A DNA stretch of 37,874 nucleotides from Bacteroidales bacterium (GCA_029934065.1 JAOZMX010000008.1:1-37874); one strand, 5' to 3'; shown: positions 9,476-19,670, counted from the first letter of the stretch. Numbers and translations: made by a program. Notes: generated from the letters alone by a model not told the origin.

Positions 9476-9513
9476 ACAAAAGTGAATTAAACAGATAAAA
9501 AAAAAGATAAATT

Positions 9514-10131
9514 ATGGAAAACCTCATTAACATATTTGTAAAGTCGATTTTTATCGACAACATGATTTTTGCCTATTTCCTCGGCATGTGTTCGTATCTT
9601 GCGGTTTCCAAAACCGTCAAGACATCCATGGGGCTGGGAATTGCCGTGGTTTTTGTGCTTGGCATCACCGTTCCGGTGGATTACCTCATCAACAAATACC
9701 TGTTGACGGCTGGGGCATTAACATGGATTTCGCCGGCACTGGCCGATGTTGATTTGAGCTTTTTAAGCTTTATCATGTTCATCGCGGTCATCGCTTCGAT
9801 GGTGCAACTGGTGGAGATGGTTATTGAGAAGTTTTCGCCGGCACTTTATTCTTCGCTCGGCATCTTTCTTCCGTTAATTGCTGTCAATTGTGCCATACTC
9901 GGGGGGTCGCTTTTCATGCAGGAGCGCGAATATGCATCGGTTGCGGAAGCCACCTCCTTCGGTCTGGGGTCGGGTGTGGGCTGGTTTCTGGCCATCGTAG
10001 GCATTGCCGCCATACGGGAAAAAATCAGGTACTCGAATGTTCCCGCTCCGCTCAAAGGGCTGGGGATCACCTTTATCATCACCGGACTCATGGGCATTGC
10101 CTTTATGAGCTTCATGGGCATTAAACTGTAA
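9514..10131 (+). CDS. nqrE: Na+-translocating NADH:quinone reductase subunit E
   Basis: [45 protein letters not shown] and [20 protein letters not shown] are NqrE signatures. Confidence 0.96.
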   Translation: MENLINIFVKSIFIDNMIFAYFLGMCSYLAVSKTVKTSMGLGIAVVFVLGITVPVDYLINKYLLTAGALTWISPALADVDLSFLSFIMFIAVIASMVQLVEMVIEKFSPALYSSLGIFLPLIAVNCAILGGSLFMQEREYASVAEATSFGLGSGVGWFLAIVGIAAIREKIRYSNVPAPLKGLGITFIITGLMGIAFMSFMGIKL

Positions 10132-10192
10132 GGAGATTGCAATAATCCGATCATTAACAACAAAAAATATTAAACATTAAATACGGAATAAA

Positions 10193-11449
10193 ATGGTTTT
10201 AGAAATTGGAATAGGCGGAGTAATCGGCATCAGCATTGCCATTTTTCTGACCATCATCATTTTGTTGGTGGCTTTGCTGCTTTTTGCCCGGAAAAAACTC
10301 ACCCCGCAGGGAAAAGTAACCATTACCATCAACGACGAGAAAGAGCTTGAGGTGGATCCCGGGAGTTCGTTACTTACAACTCTTGCCACAGAGGGCATCT
10401 ATCTTCCGTCGGCATGCGGAGGCGGCGGCACCTGTGCCATGTGCAAAGTTCAGGTGCTCGAAGGCGGCGGCTCGATACTTCCCACCGAAGTGGGCTATTT
10501 TACCCGCAAAGAGCAGATGAACCACTGGCGGCTGGGTTGTCAGGTCAAGGTGCGCGAAAGCCTGAAAATTCATGTTGCCCCCGAAATTTTCGGGATCAAG
10601 AAATGGGAGTGTGAGGTAATTTCAAACCGTAATGTGGCCACCTTCATCAAAGAGTTTGTGGTGAAACTTCCGGAAGGCGAAACGCTGAATTTCAGATCGG
10701 GAGGCTACATCCAGATCGATGTGCCGCCCTGCGAAGTGGATTTCAAAGATATCGAGGTGGAAGAGGAATACCGCGACGAATGGGACAAATTCAAGATGTG
10801 GGATCTGAAGATGAAGAATCCCGAACCCATTTTCAGGGCCTATTCCATGGCCAACCATCCCGCCGAAGGAAATATCGTGATGCTGAATATCCGTATTGCC
10901 ACCCCGCCGTGGGACAGAAAAGCCAACGCCTTTATGAAAGTCAATCCGGGAATATGCTCATCCTACATCTTCTCGCGCAAGCCCGGCGACAAAGTGATGA
11001 TCTCGGGTCCCTACGGCGAGTTTTTCATCAAAGATACCGACAAGGAGATGATGTTCATCGGTGGTGGTGCCGGCATGGCGCCCATGCGCTCACATATTTT
11101 TGACCAGTTCCAGACCAAAAAAACAAAACGCAAAGCAACGTTCTGGTATGGTGGTCGCTCGCTACGGGAACTTTTCTATATGGATCATTTCAAAAAGATC
11201 GAAGAGGAATTTCCGAATTTTAAATTTTACGTTGCCCTGTCCGAGCCCAAAAAAGAGGACAACTGGACCGGTTACACGGGATTTATCCATCAGGTCATTT
11301 ACGATAATTATCTGAAAGACCATCCCGAACCCGAAGAGATTGAATATTACATCTGCGGCCCGCCCATGATGAACGACGCCGTGGTAAAAATGCTTGACGA
11401 TCTCGGCGTACCTCCCGAAAATGTGATGTACGACGACTTTGGCGGCTAA
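10193..11449 (+). CDS. nqrF: Na+-translocating NADH:quinone reductase subunit F (2Fe-2S/FAD, NADH-oxidising)
   Basis: The 2Fe-2S ligand motif [17 protein letters not shown], the FAD/NAD domain [26 protein letters not shown], and C-terminal [22 protein letters not shown]...DDFGG. Confidence 0.97.
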   Translation: MVLEIGIGGVIGISIAIFLTIIILLVALLLFARKKLTPQGKVTITINDEKELEVDPGSSLLTTLATEGIYLPSACGGGGTCAMCKVQVLEGGGSILPTEVGYFTRKEQMNHWRLGCQVKVRESLKIHVAPEIFGIKKWECEVISNRNVATFIKEFVVKLPEGETLNFRSGGYIQIDVPPCEVDFKDIEVEEEYRDEWDKFKMWDLKMKNPEPIFRAYSMANHPAEGNIVMLNIRIATPPWDRKANAFMKVNPGICSSYIFSRKPGDKVMISGPYGEFFIKDTDKEMMFIGGGAGMAPMRSHIFDQFQTKKTKRKATFWYGGRSLRELFYMDHFKKIEEEFPNFKFYVALSEPKKEDNWTGYTGFIHQVIYDNYLKDHPEPEEIEYYICGPPMMNDAVVKMLDDLGVPPENVMYDDFGG

Positions 11450-11476
11450 CAAAAATTCAGAAACGATTTGTTAAAG

Positions 11477-11506
11477 ACTCCCGGGAAAAAACCGGGAGTT
11501 TTTTTT
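11477..11506 (+). terminator. Rho-independent terminator after nqrF
   Basis: Perfect 8-bp stem ACTCCCGG / CCGGGAGT with GAAAAAA loop, followed by a T8 tract. Confidence 0.9.
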
Positions 11507-11678
11507 GCCGGTATTCCATTGTGTGAAAATAATGTACATTTGAAATATAACATTTCGGAAAGCAAAGTGTTTTATTATTGTAATATGAAATATTTCCTTT
11601 GGCATTCTTAATGATCATCGTTTTAAGATAATAGGTGCCAAATAACAGAAATCCAACAAAATAATAAATTATAACCAC

Positions 11679-13910
11679 ATGATAAAATTAATGATCATCG
11701 GACTGTTCGTAATGTGCATCGTTCAAATGGCGTTTGCGGATGATCCGGAAGGCTATTCATGGCCTAAAGAGATTGAAAAGAACGGTACCACCGTGATTTT
11801 GTATCAACCTCAACTTGAAAAACTTGAAGGAAACGTATTGACCGGGCGAATGGCGCTTTCGGTAAAACCCAAGGACGGAGATATTATTTTCGGTGCACTT
11901 TGGTTTGATGCCACGATTTCGGCCGATTACGACCAACGCACTGCAGTGTTGCAAAAACTCGATATCACTAAAATCCATTTTCCCGATTTTGAAGATACGG
12001 CGAAAATAGAAAGGTTTACCGGGTTGTTAACAAAGGAGATCGAGTCGTGGGATGTGGTCATGTCGCTCGACAGAATAATTGCAGCTTTGGAAGATACGGA
12101 ACATTTAAAAGAGATTTCGGCCAAACTCAATAATAATCCTCCCGATATTTATTTCAGGACCAAACCTGCCGTACTGATCACCATTGACGGCGATCCCATT
12201 ATCAAAGATGTGCAGGGGCAGAAATTCAAATATGTAGTGAACACACCGTTTTTTATTGTTGAAAAAAAACACGACTATTACATCAAAGGCGGCAAGTTCT
12301 GGTATATTTCCGACAAACTGACATCGGGTTATCAGGAGACCACAAAAGTGCCTTCCGATGTGAGTAAATTTGCCGAGGAAAACCTGCCCGACAATGAGCT
12401 GGATTCCATCTCCAAAACCATGACAACAGCTCCGGAGATCATTGTTGTCACCAAGCCTTCGGAATTAATCACCACAGACGGCAAACAGGAATATGCACCC
12501 ATTGAGCATACCAAATTGTTGTTCGTATCCAACACCTCCTCGGATGTCATCATGGATATCGACACACAGGAGCATTACGTATTGCTGGCCGGCAGGTGGT
12601 ACAAATCAAAATCGCTCGAAGACGGCAGCTGGACATTCGTGGAGCCCGGCGACCTTCCTGCCGATTTTTCCAAAATCCCGGAAGATTCAGATATTGCCGA
12701 TGTGAGGGTCAGCATACCCGATACTCCGGAGGCGCAGGATGCCCTGCTGGAACAAACCATTCCGCAAACAGCCACAGTTGACCGGAAAACTACCACAACG
12801 TCCGTGAAATGGGACGGTGACCCGAAATTTGAAAAAATAAAAGATGCCGATGTCTCCGTGGCCAAAAACAGTGATAAAACGGTGCTTCTCATCAACAACA
12901 AATACTATTGCGTTGACGACGGGATATGGTTCGTTGCGGATGCTCCCGACGGGCCGTGGGCCGTTAGCGATGTGCGCCCGAATGAGGTGGATGATATTCC
13001 GCCGGAATCGGAGGCTTACAACGTAAAATACGTTTACGTTTACGAGTCCACGCCCGAAGTGGTTTACGTGGGATACCTGCCCGGCTACAACTGGTCGTTC
13101 GCCTACAACGGATGTGTGGTTTACGGTACAGGATACTGGTACCGGCCGTGGTATCACCATTATTATTATCCTCGTCCGGTAACATGGGGTTTCGGCGTGC
13201 ATTACAATCCATACACCGGGTGGGGGTTTTCGTTCGGTGTCAGCTTCGGCTGGATCGGCTGGAGTTTCCATCCGTACGGCGGATGGTGGGGCCCGCGGGG
13301 TTATTATCCCGGATACCGCCACGGCTACTACCACGGTTACCACCGTGGGTATTATCATGGTTACCGCCGGGGAGCGGCGGCAGGTTATTATGCCGGCAGG
13401 CGGCAGGCCTACAACAATGTTTACCGCCGTCGTGCTTCCCAGGGCGTTCGCACCACCACGGCAAGACCCACACGTGACCTGAACACCAAAGCCAGACCGG
13501 CCAAATTGCCCAACAATGTTTACACCGACAGGAAAGGAAACATCTATCGCAGGGATAAAAGCGGCAACTGGAATCCCATTCAAAACAGGCCGTCAACGCG
13601 TCCTGTTCAACAGCCTGCCGAAAGACCTTCGACCAAGCCCGCACAGAGACCGTCAACACAGCCTGTTCAGAGACCGTCAACACAACCTGTGCAAAGACCG
13701 GCACAGAAGCCGGCTACACGTCCGGCTACACAACCGAAGACAAGACCGGCCACACAGCCGGCACAAAGACCTTCAATCACTCCGCAGCAAAGGCAACAAC
13801 TCAACAAAGCCTATCAAAGCCGCAGCCGGGGAAACTACAACTATAACCGCGCACGATCTTACGGTGGTGCGTCAAGATCAATGCCGAGAGGAGGCGGTAG
13901 AAGAAGATAA
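11679..13910 (+). CDS. Secreted modular protein with internal domain repeats, Tyr/Gly/His-rich segment and Arg/Pro/Thr/Gln tandem repeats; function unknown
   Basis: Signal peptide MIKLMIIGLFVMCIVQMAFA. Repeated modules (PPDIYFRTKPAVLITIDGDP..., APEIIVVTKPSELITTDGKQ...) are followed by YRHGYYHGYHRGYYHGYRRG and RPSTQPVQ-type repeats. Confidence 0.75.
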   Translation: MIKLMIIGLFVMCIVQMAFADDPEGYSWPKEIEKNGTTVILYQPQLEKLEGNVLTGRMALSVKPKDGDIIFGALWFDATISADYDQRTAVLQKLDITKIHFPDFEDTAKIERFTGLLTKEIESWDVVMSLDRIIAALEDTEHLKEISAKLNNNPPDIYFRTKPAVLITIDGDPIIKDVQGQKFKYVVNTPFFIVEKKHDYYIKGGKFWYISDKLTSGYQETTKVPSDVSKFAEENLPDNELDSISKTMTTAPEIIVVTKPSELITTDGKQEYAPIEHTKLLFVSNTSSDVIMDIDTQEHYVLLAGRWYKSKSLEDGSWTFVEPGDLPADFSKIPEDSDIADVRVSIPDTPEAQDALLEQTIPQTATVDRKTTTTSVKWDGDPKFEKIKDADVSVAKNSDKTVLLINNKYYCVDDGIWFVADAPDGPWAVSDVRPNEVDDIPPESEAYNVKYVYVYESTPEVVYVGYLPGYNWSFAYNGCVVYGTGYWYRPWYHHYYYPRPVTWGFGVHYNPYTGWGFSFGVSFGWIGWSFHPYGGWWGPRGYYPGYRHGYYHGYHRGYYHGYRRGAAAGYYAGRRQAYNNVYRRRASQGVRTTTARPTRDLNTKARPAKLPNNVYTDRKGNIYRRDKSGNWNPIQNRPSTRPVQQPAERPSTKPAQRPSTQPVQRPSTQPVQRPAQKPATRPATQPKTRPATQPAQRPSITPQQRQQLNKAYQSRSRGNYNYNRARSYGGASRSMPRGGGRRR
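13588..13785 (+). repeat. Degenerate coding tandem repeat encoding (R/Q)P(S/A)T(Q/R)P(V/A)Q units
   Basis: Period 24 bp at its clearest: 13647-13670 AGACCGTCAACACAGCCTGTTCAG and 13671-13694 AGACCGTCAACACAACCTGTGCAA, flanked by diverged units. Confidence 0.85.
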
Positions 13911-14014
13911 CTATTCGGAATGCGGAGGCTATCTTCTATGGGGCGGCATTTAATTATTGCCAGAAATTTGTTTTTAGCTCTATCAAAAATATTCTCATAT
14001 TAATTTTTACGGCG

Positions 14015-17000
14015 ATGAAAATTTTGCGTTTTTTCCCTGTTCTTTTAATTCCGGTAATACTGTTCTTTTCCTGTGGTCGTCAAGAATCCGGCCGGGAAAC
14101 AAAAAACCGGTCACAATTTGAAAAATTCATTAGCGGATATCCTTCGGGATATCTGCCTTCGCGGTCACCCGTAAGGATTATCCTCAACAAATCCGTAACC
14201 GGTCACCGGCCGGGAAGCAAGCTCAATGGAGATATCCTGAAGCTGAAACCGCATGTTGACGGAAAACTTTTTTTGATCGAACCCAATATTTTGGAGTTCC
14301 GTCCGGACAAGCCCTTTCATTCCGGAACAAAATACGAAGTCACACTTTCGCTCGATAAGTTGTTTGAAAAAAGAACCGGTGCCGGTGACTTTCATTTTAC
14401 TTTTCAGGTGATGCAGCAGGATTTCAAGGTGCTTACCGGAAAGTGCGTTTCTGCGGGCAATGCGGAGGACAATCTGAAACGCTACGAAGGGAAGATCAAA
14501 ACCGCCGATGCCATGAGCCTTGAGGATGCCCAAAAACTTTTGTCGGCAACATCACCTTACGGCCTGCTGACGGTAAAGGTTACGCCGGCCGGATACAATG
14601 AATTTTCATACCTTATTGACAGCATACCGCGCAAAGACGAAAGTTATACCGTCACCGTTTCCTGGAACGGCAACCCCATTGGCATCTCAAAAAAAGGGAC
14701 ATTGCAATTTGAAGTGCCCTCTTTGCATGATTTTTCGTTACAGGATGTGTCGATGGATCAGGACAACGAACAAACTGTGACACTGACCTTTTCCGACCCG
14801 GTGGATCCCAGTCAGGATTTGCACGGGCTGATCCGCATCGAGGATGTTGACAACCTGCGGATTTCGGTTTCAGGCACAACGGTTTTTTTGTATCCGGGCA
14901 AAAGGATAACAGGGAAGAAAACGCTTTATGTGGAAGGATCGGTAAGAAGCAGCCATGGTGTAAAATTGGGTAAAACTAAAACCTTTCCGGTGGTATTTGA
15001 TCTATTGAAACCACAGGTTGAAATAGTGGGTAACGGCAGCATCACTCCCGGTCCCGACGGATTGATCCTGCCATTTAAAGCGGTCGGGCTGCGGGCTGTT
15101 GATATCACCGTTTTCAAGATCTTTTCGGAAAATATTGCCCAATTCTATCAGGTTGACCAGCGAGACTTTTCGTACCTGAACAGCATCCGTCCGGTGGGGC
15201 GTCCCGTTTACCGCAAAATGCACCGGCTGGACAATGTCGTCGGGATTAACCTTAAAAAATGGAACATCTTCTCGGTGAACCTAAATGATTTGGCAGGTGA
15301 TGACAAAGGCGCTTTTTACGTTGTGAAATTTTCATTTCGAAAGGAATATGCCGATTATCCATGCAGTGTTACAACATCCGCCGACCTCTCGAAATACGAA
15401 TCCGAAGATTTGATCACCGACAGGGAATGGCAATACTGGGACGGTGAAAAAAATTGGTACAACAACTGGCCGAACGATTACAACTGGCTCGAAAGGGACA
15501 ATCCTTGTACCGATTCTTATTACATCAATGACCGTTTTCCGGTCAGAAATTTGATTTGGTCAAATCTCGGCGTCATTGCCAAATCTTCCGACGGGCTCCG
15601 TTTCACTGTTGTCGTTACCGATTTGCTGACGGCCATGCCTGTGCCGGGTGCAAAAGTTGAGTTTTTGAATTTTCAACAGCAACTTCTTTCCGAAGGCAAT
15701 ACCGATGAAAACGGCATGTTGACCATAACTACGGAGCGAAGGCCTTTCTTACTGAAAGTGTCCTACGACGGAAACCGGTCATGGCTGCGTGTGGACGACG
15801 GCTCATCGTTGTCGGTGAGCAATTTCGATGTCTCGGGACAAGAGGTAACCGACGGCATCAAAGGAATGATCTATGGCGACCGCGGTGTATGGCGCCCCGG
15901 CGATACATTATTCCTCACTTTCGTGATGGACGACCGGGAGCAACAACTTCCTCCTGACCATCCCGTTGTACTCGAACTTTACAATTCGAGGGGACAACTT
16001 GCCGCCCGCAGGGTTACGCACCACGGCACGGACGGTTTTTACCGGTTCGTGGTTAAGACAGATGACGATGCTCCTACGGGAAACTGGTCGGCAACGGTCA
16101 AGGTAGGAGGTGCTGTTTTTCACAAGAAACTGAAAGTTGAAACCATCAGACCCAACAGGCTGAAAATTAACATTGATTTCAACCGGAAGCTGCTCTCGTC
16201 CAACGATAAGGGGCAATCGGGATTTTTGAAAGTGAAATGGTTGCATGGTGCGGATGCTTCCGGCCTTAAAGCCCAAGTGAACCTGAAGCTGCTGAAATCC
16301 ACAACGGGATTTCCCGGTTACGAACGCTATACCTTCGATGATCCCACGAAAAATTACTGGCCATTTGAAAACACGGTATTCGACGGCCGTCTGGATAAAG
16401 AGGGCCATGCTCAATTCCCTCTCGATCTGCAAGTGAACAAAAATGCGCCGGGGATGCTGAAAGCCGTGTTCCAAACCCGTGTTTTTGAACAGGGTGGGGG
16501 TTTCAGTACCGATTACCTCACCGTTCCGTTTGCTCCCTACAACCGCTTTGTGGGATTATACCTGCCCGACGGCGGCGGATACGACGATATGCTCCTCACC
16601 GATACCACACATTTGATCCGTATTGCTGCGGTGGACAAATCCGGCCATCCCGTTTCCATCAAAAGTGTGGACGTAAAGGTATATAAAATCAACTGGCGAT
16701 GGTGGTGGAGCTCCTCCGATGACAATCCGGCATCGTGGATAAGCGGAGAAGAGGCGGAGTTGGTTTTTCACGAACAAACCGCCATCGTCAACGGAGAAGG
16801 AACGGGGAAATTCAGAATTCGCTATCCCGAATGGGGAAGATATTTTATCCTTGTCAGCGACCTCACCGGCGGACACAGCGCCGGAAAAACCGTATATGTT
16901 GACTGGCCTGAATACGTGGACCGCCGAAACCGCACCAATCCTTCAGGGGCTACCCTTTTGAGTTTCTCAACGGATAAAGATACTTACCATCCGGGTGAGA

Positions 17001-19567
17001 TGGCTACAGTGAGCTTCCCGAGTGCCCGGGGAGCACGGGCGCTGATCAGCCTTGAATCAGGAAGCCGAACGATAACAACCAATTGGATAAAATGCGATTC
17101 GGCAGAAACAAACTATCGTTTTGAGATAACCCCCGACATGGTGCCCAATATTTATGTTGATCTTACTTTGCTGCAACCCTGGATGCAAACGGCAAACGAC
17201 CGCCCCATCAGGATGTATGGCATTGTCCCCATTAAGGTTGAAGACCCCGAAACCGTTTTGTATCCTCAAATCAAAGTTCCGGATGAGATCAAGCCACAAT
17301 CGGAATATACGGTTGAAATTTCCGAAAAAAACGGACGTGCCATGACCTATACCCTTACGGTGGTAGATGAAGGACTGCTGGATTTGACGCGCTTTCAAAC
17401 GCCCGATCCGTGGAAGGTCTTTTTTGCAAAAGAGGCGCTGGGGGTGAAAACATGGGATTTGTTCGATGACGTTCTTGGTGCTTACGGTGGTGAGATTACG
17501 AAAGTGCTGGCCATTGGCGGAGATGAAGAAGCCGAGGCGACAGGCGACCGGAAAGCATCGCGTTTCAAACCGGTAGTAACTGCGTTGGGGCCCTTTACGC
17601 TACGGCAGGGAAAAACAGCGGTACACCGGTTGAAGATGCCCAATTATGTCGGGTCGGTAAGGGTGATGGTGGTGGCCGGTAAAGCAGGTGCCTGGGGATC
17701 GGCAAAAGCCGAATGTCCCGTGCGGCAGGCCGTGATGGTATTGCCCACGGCGCCGAGGGTCATCAGTCCGGGCGAAAGGATGGAGCTGCCCGTGAGTGTT
17801 TTTGCCATGAAGGACAATGTAAACAATGTCTCCGTCAGCGTTTCGGTGGAGGGCGGATTGGAGCTCCAGGGAAAACCGGTACGGAAAATGATTTTTGAAA
17901 AACCGGGTGAGCAAATGGTTTATTTCGAAATTCTTGCCAAAGAAACGGAAGGAACAGGAAAAATCAATGTTACCGCAAAAGCAAACGACGAGGGGGCTTC
18001 CGCCCGTATCGAACTGAAAATCGAAAATCCCAATCCACCCGTAACACAATCGGAAACCCTGAAACTTGAGCCTGGCGAAACAACCGATGTAAACTGTGTT
18101 TTCTTCGGAATGAAAGGAACCAATAGCGGGACGGTGGAGGTGTCCTCATTTCCCGCTTTCGATCTCGATAAAAATTTAAAATATTTGATCACCTATCCGT
18201 ACGGTTGTGTCGAACAGGTGGTTTCGTCGGTATTCCCGCAATTGTATCTCGACCGTTTTGCAGCCTTGACCGATAAACAAGCGGAGGAGGTCAGCAACAA
18301 CATCAGCACTGCCATTGACAGGCTCAAACGCTTCCAGCTCCGCGACGGCGGCATGTCGTACTGGCCCGGAGCACACCGGTTCTCGGACTGGGGCAGCAGT
18401 TACGCCTGTCATTTTTTGCTGCTTGCCGAACAAAAAGGATACCTTGTCCCGTTTGACATGAAAAAAAAGCTCCTCATCCGGCAAAACGAACTTGCATCGG
18501 CTTTTGATGTCAACAACAGTGGGATGCAAAACCAATACGGAGCATTAATGCAGGCATACCGCCTTTATACGCTGGCGCTTGCCGGCCAGCCCAACATCGG
18601 GGCCATGAACAGATTGCGCGAAACGCCGGATATGCCGGTTAATGCAAAATGGCGCCTTGCAGCAGCATATCTGCTTGCAGGAAAACCCGAAGTAGCCGGC
18701 AGCATGGTCAGCATGGACGAGATGGACGATTTGCCGGATTACCGTACGCCGGGTACGGTATTCGGGTCGAAACTCCGCGACAGGGCCATGATGCTCGAAA
18801 CACTGGTGCTGATGAACGATCTTGAAGATGCCTATTCGCTTGCAATGTTAATGATCGATGACATGAACAACCGGAGCTACATGAGCACGCAAACCACAGC
18901 ATTCGCCTTATATGGCCTCTTTAGGTTTGCTTTGGCAACAAACAACTCCGATAAACTAATGTTCGATTATGCTTACGCCGGTAAAAATGAAAAGGTAAAC
19001 ACTTATTCGAGTGCTTATACCATTGAGCTCCATCCCGCAGGTGCAGCCGCCACGTCCTTGAACATCACCAACACAGGCAAGAGCGTGCTGTTCGTTACCA
19101 AAACCATGACCGGGCAGCCGGCCTCCGGAAACGAGATCAGCGAAAGCAAAAACCTGAAGATGAAAATCAGTTATCTCACTCCCGACGGGAAACCGCTTGA
19201 TGTTGATACCCTGAAGCAGGGAACCGATTTTTCGGCACATGTTACCATCAGCAAGGCAAGCGTGACATGGGATTATGAAAACATGGCTTTGCGTCAGATT
19301 TTTCCGTCAGGGTGGGAAATCATCAACGAGCGGATTGCAAATGTTGCCCCTGCTCAAAACGAAAGTTCCTTTATTTACCGCGATATCCGCGACGACAGGG
19401 TTTATACATTTTTCGATATGGATAACACAGGTGACGTAACATATATTGTGAAACTGAATGCCGCTTACACGGGAAGGTTTTATCTCCCGGCAATAACCTG
19501 TGAAGCCATGTACAGCAACAATGTATATGCAAGACAAAAAGGCCGCTGGGTGAATGTGGTGAAGTAA
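14015..19567 (+). CDS. Bacterial alpha-2-macroglobulin family lipoprotein (YfhM-like), thioester-containing
   Basis: 1850 aa. Lipobox-like IPVILFFSC at the N-terminus, MG-domain-like regions, GVYGDRGVWRPGD-like text (GMIYGDRGVWRPGDTLFLTFV), and thioester motif GCVEQ at 18203-18217, followed by an alpha-helical TED-like region (RFQLRDGGMSYWPGAHRFSDWGSSYACHFLLLAEQKGY). Confidence 0.93.
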   Translation: MKILRFFPVLLIPVILFFSCGRQESGRETKNRSQFEKFISGYPSGYLPSRSPVRIILNKSVTGHRPGSKLNGDILKLKPHVDGKLFLIEPNILEFRPDKPFHSGTKYEVTLSLDKLFEKRTGAGDFHFTFQVMQQDFKVLTGKCVSAGNAEDNLKRYEGKIKTADAMSLEDAQKLLSATSPYGLLTVKVTPAGYNEFSYLIDSIPRKDESYTVTVSWNGNPIGISKKGTLQFEVPSLHDFSLQDVSMDQDNEQTVTLTFSDPVDPSQDLHGLIRIEDVDNLRISVSGTTVFLYPGKRITGKKTLYVEGSVRSSHGVKLGKTKTFPVVFDLLKPQVEIVGNGSITPGPDGLILPFKAVGLRAVDITVFKIFSENIAQFYQVDQRDFSYLNSIRPVGRPVYRKMHRLDNVVGINLKKWNIFSVNLNDLAGDDKGAFYVVKFSFRKEYADYPCSVTTSADLSKYESEDLITDREWQYWDGEKNWYNNWPNDYNWLERDNPCTDSYYINDRFPVRNLIWSNLGVIAKSSDGLRFTVVVTDLLTAMPVPGAKVEFLNFQQQLLSEGNTDENGMLTITTERRPFLLKVSYDGNRSWLRVDDGSSLSVSNFDVSGQEVTDGIKGMIYGDRGVWRPGDTLFLTFVMDDREQQLPPDHPVVLELYNSRGQLAARRVTHHGTDGFYRFVVKTDDDAPTGNWSATVKVGGAVFHKKLKVETIRPNRLKINIDFNRKLLSSNDKGQSGFLKVKWLHGADASGLKAQVNLKLLKSTTGFPGYERYTFDDPTKNYWPFENTVFDGRLDKEGHAQFPLDLQVNKNAPGMLKAVFQTRVFEQGGGFSTDYLTVPFAPYNRFVGLYLPDGGGYDDMLLTDTTHLIRIAAVDKSGHPVSIKSVDVKVYKINWRWWWSSSDDNPASWISGEEAELVFHEQTAIVNGEGTGKFRIRYPEWGRYFILVSDLTGGHSAGKTVYVDWPEYVDRRNRTNPSGATLLSFSTDKDTYHPGEMATVSFPSARGARALISLESGSRTITTNWIKCDSAETNYRFEITPDMVPNIYVDLTLLQPWMQTANDRPIRMYGIVPIKVEDPETVLYPQIKVPDEIKPQSEYTVEISEKNGRAMTYTLTVVDEGLLDLTRFQTPDPWKVFFAKEALGVKTWDLFDDVLGAYGGEITKVLAIGGDEEAEATGDRKASRFKPVVTALGPFTLRQGKTAVHRLKMPNYVGSVRVMVVAGKAGAWGSAKAECPVRQAVMVLPTAPRVISPGERMELPVSVFAMKDNVNNVSVSVSVEGGLELQGKPVRKMIFEKPGEQMVYFEILAKETEGTGKINVTAKANDEGASARIELKIENPNPPVTQSETLKLEPGETTDVNCVFFGMKGTNSGTVEVSSFPAFDLDKNLKYLITYPYGCVEQVVSSVFPQLYLDRFAALTDKQAEEVSNNISTAIDRLKRFQLRDGGMSYWPGAHRFSDWGSSYACHFLLLAEQKGYLVPFDMKKKLLIRQNELASAFDVNNSGMQNQYGALMQAYRLYTLALAGQPNIGAMNRLRETPDMPVNAKWRLAAAYLLAGKPEVAGSMVSMDEMDDLPDYRTPGTVFGSKLRDRAMMLETLVLMNDLEDAYSLAMLMIDDMNNRSYMSTQTTAFALYGLFRFALATNNSDKLMFDYAYAGKNEKVNTYSSAYTIELHPAGAAATSLNITNTGKSVLFVTKTMTGQPASGNEISESKNLKMKISYLTPDGKPLDVDTLKQGTDFSAHVTISKASVTWDYENMALRQIFPSGWEIINERIANVAPAQNESSFIYRDIRDDRVYTFFDMDNTGDVTYIVKLNAAYTGRFYLPAITCEAMYSNNVYARQKGRWVNVVK

Positions 19568-19625
19568 AGGAAAACCGGAAACGTTTTGGAAGGGGATTCT
19601 TTTCGTGATGGATTGTGAAGGCTCA

Positions 19626-19670
19626 TTTGATGTCAGATGTATGATGTATGATGTTTGATTTTAGATTTGG
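19626..19670 (+). repeat. Solo copy of the GATGT(C/T)AGATGT-type intergenic repeat
   Basis: TTTGATGTCAGATGTATGATGTATGATGTTTGATTTTAGATTTGG. TGATGTCAGATGT (19628-19640) is identical to 8987-8999. Confidence 0.7.

Noticed and set aside
8954-9513. Diversity-generating retroelement (Avd-like protein)
   Set aside because: The four-helix-bundle protein shares the fold, but no reverse transcriptase, template repeat or variable-repeat target is visible in this window.
8954-9513. True 23S rRNA intervening sequence
   Set aside because: No 23S rRNA sequence flanks the ORF; both neighbours are protein-coding nqr genes.
4957-11449. Rnf complex rather than Nqr
   Set aside because: NqrA and NqrF signatures (2Fe-2S plus FAD/NADH domain in F) and order A-B-C-D-E-F identify Na+-NQR; no RnfB/RnfC ferredoxin-type subunits.
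12687-13583. 298-aa minus-strand ORF
   Set aside because: Antisense to the repeat-rich secreted protein; the long frame is explained by high GC and biased codons.
13588-13785. CRISPR-like array
   Set aside because: The 24-bp periodicity is in-frame coding repetition (RPSTQPVQ) without unique spacers; no cas genes nearby.
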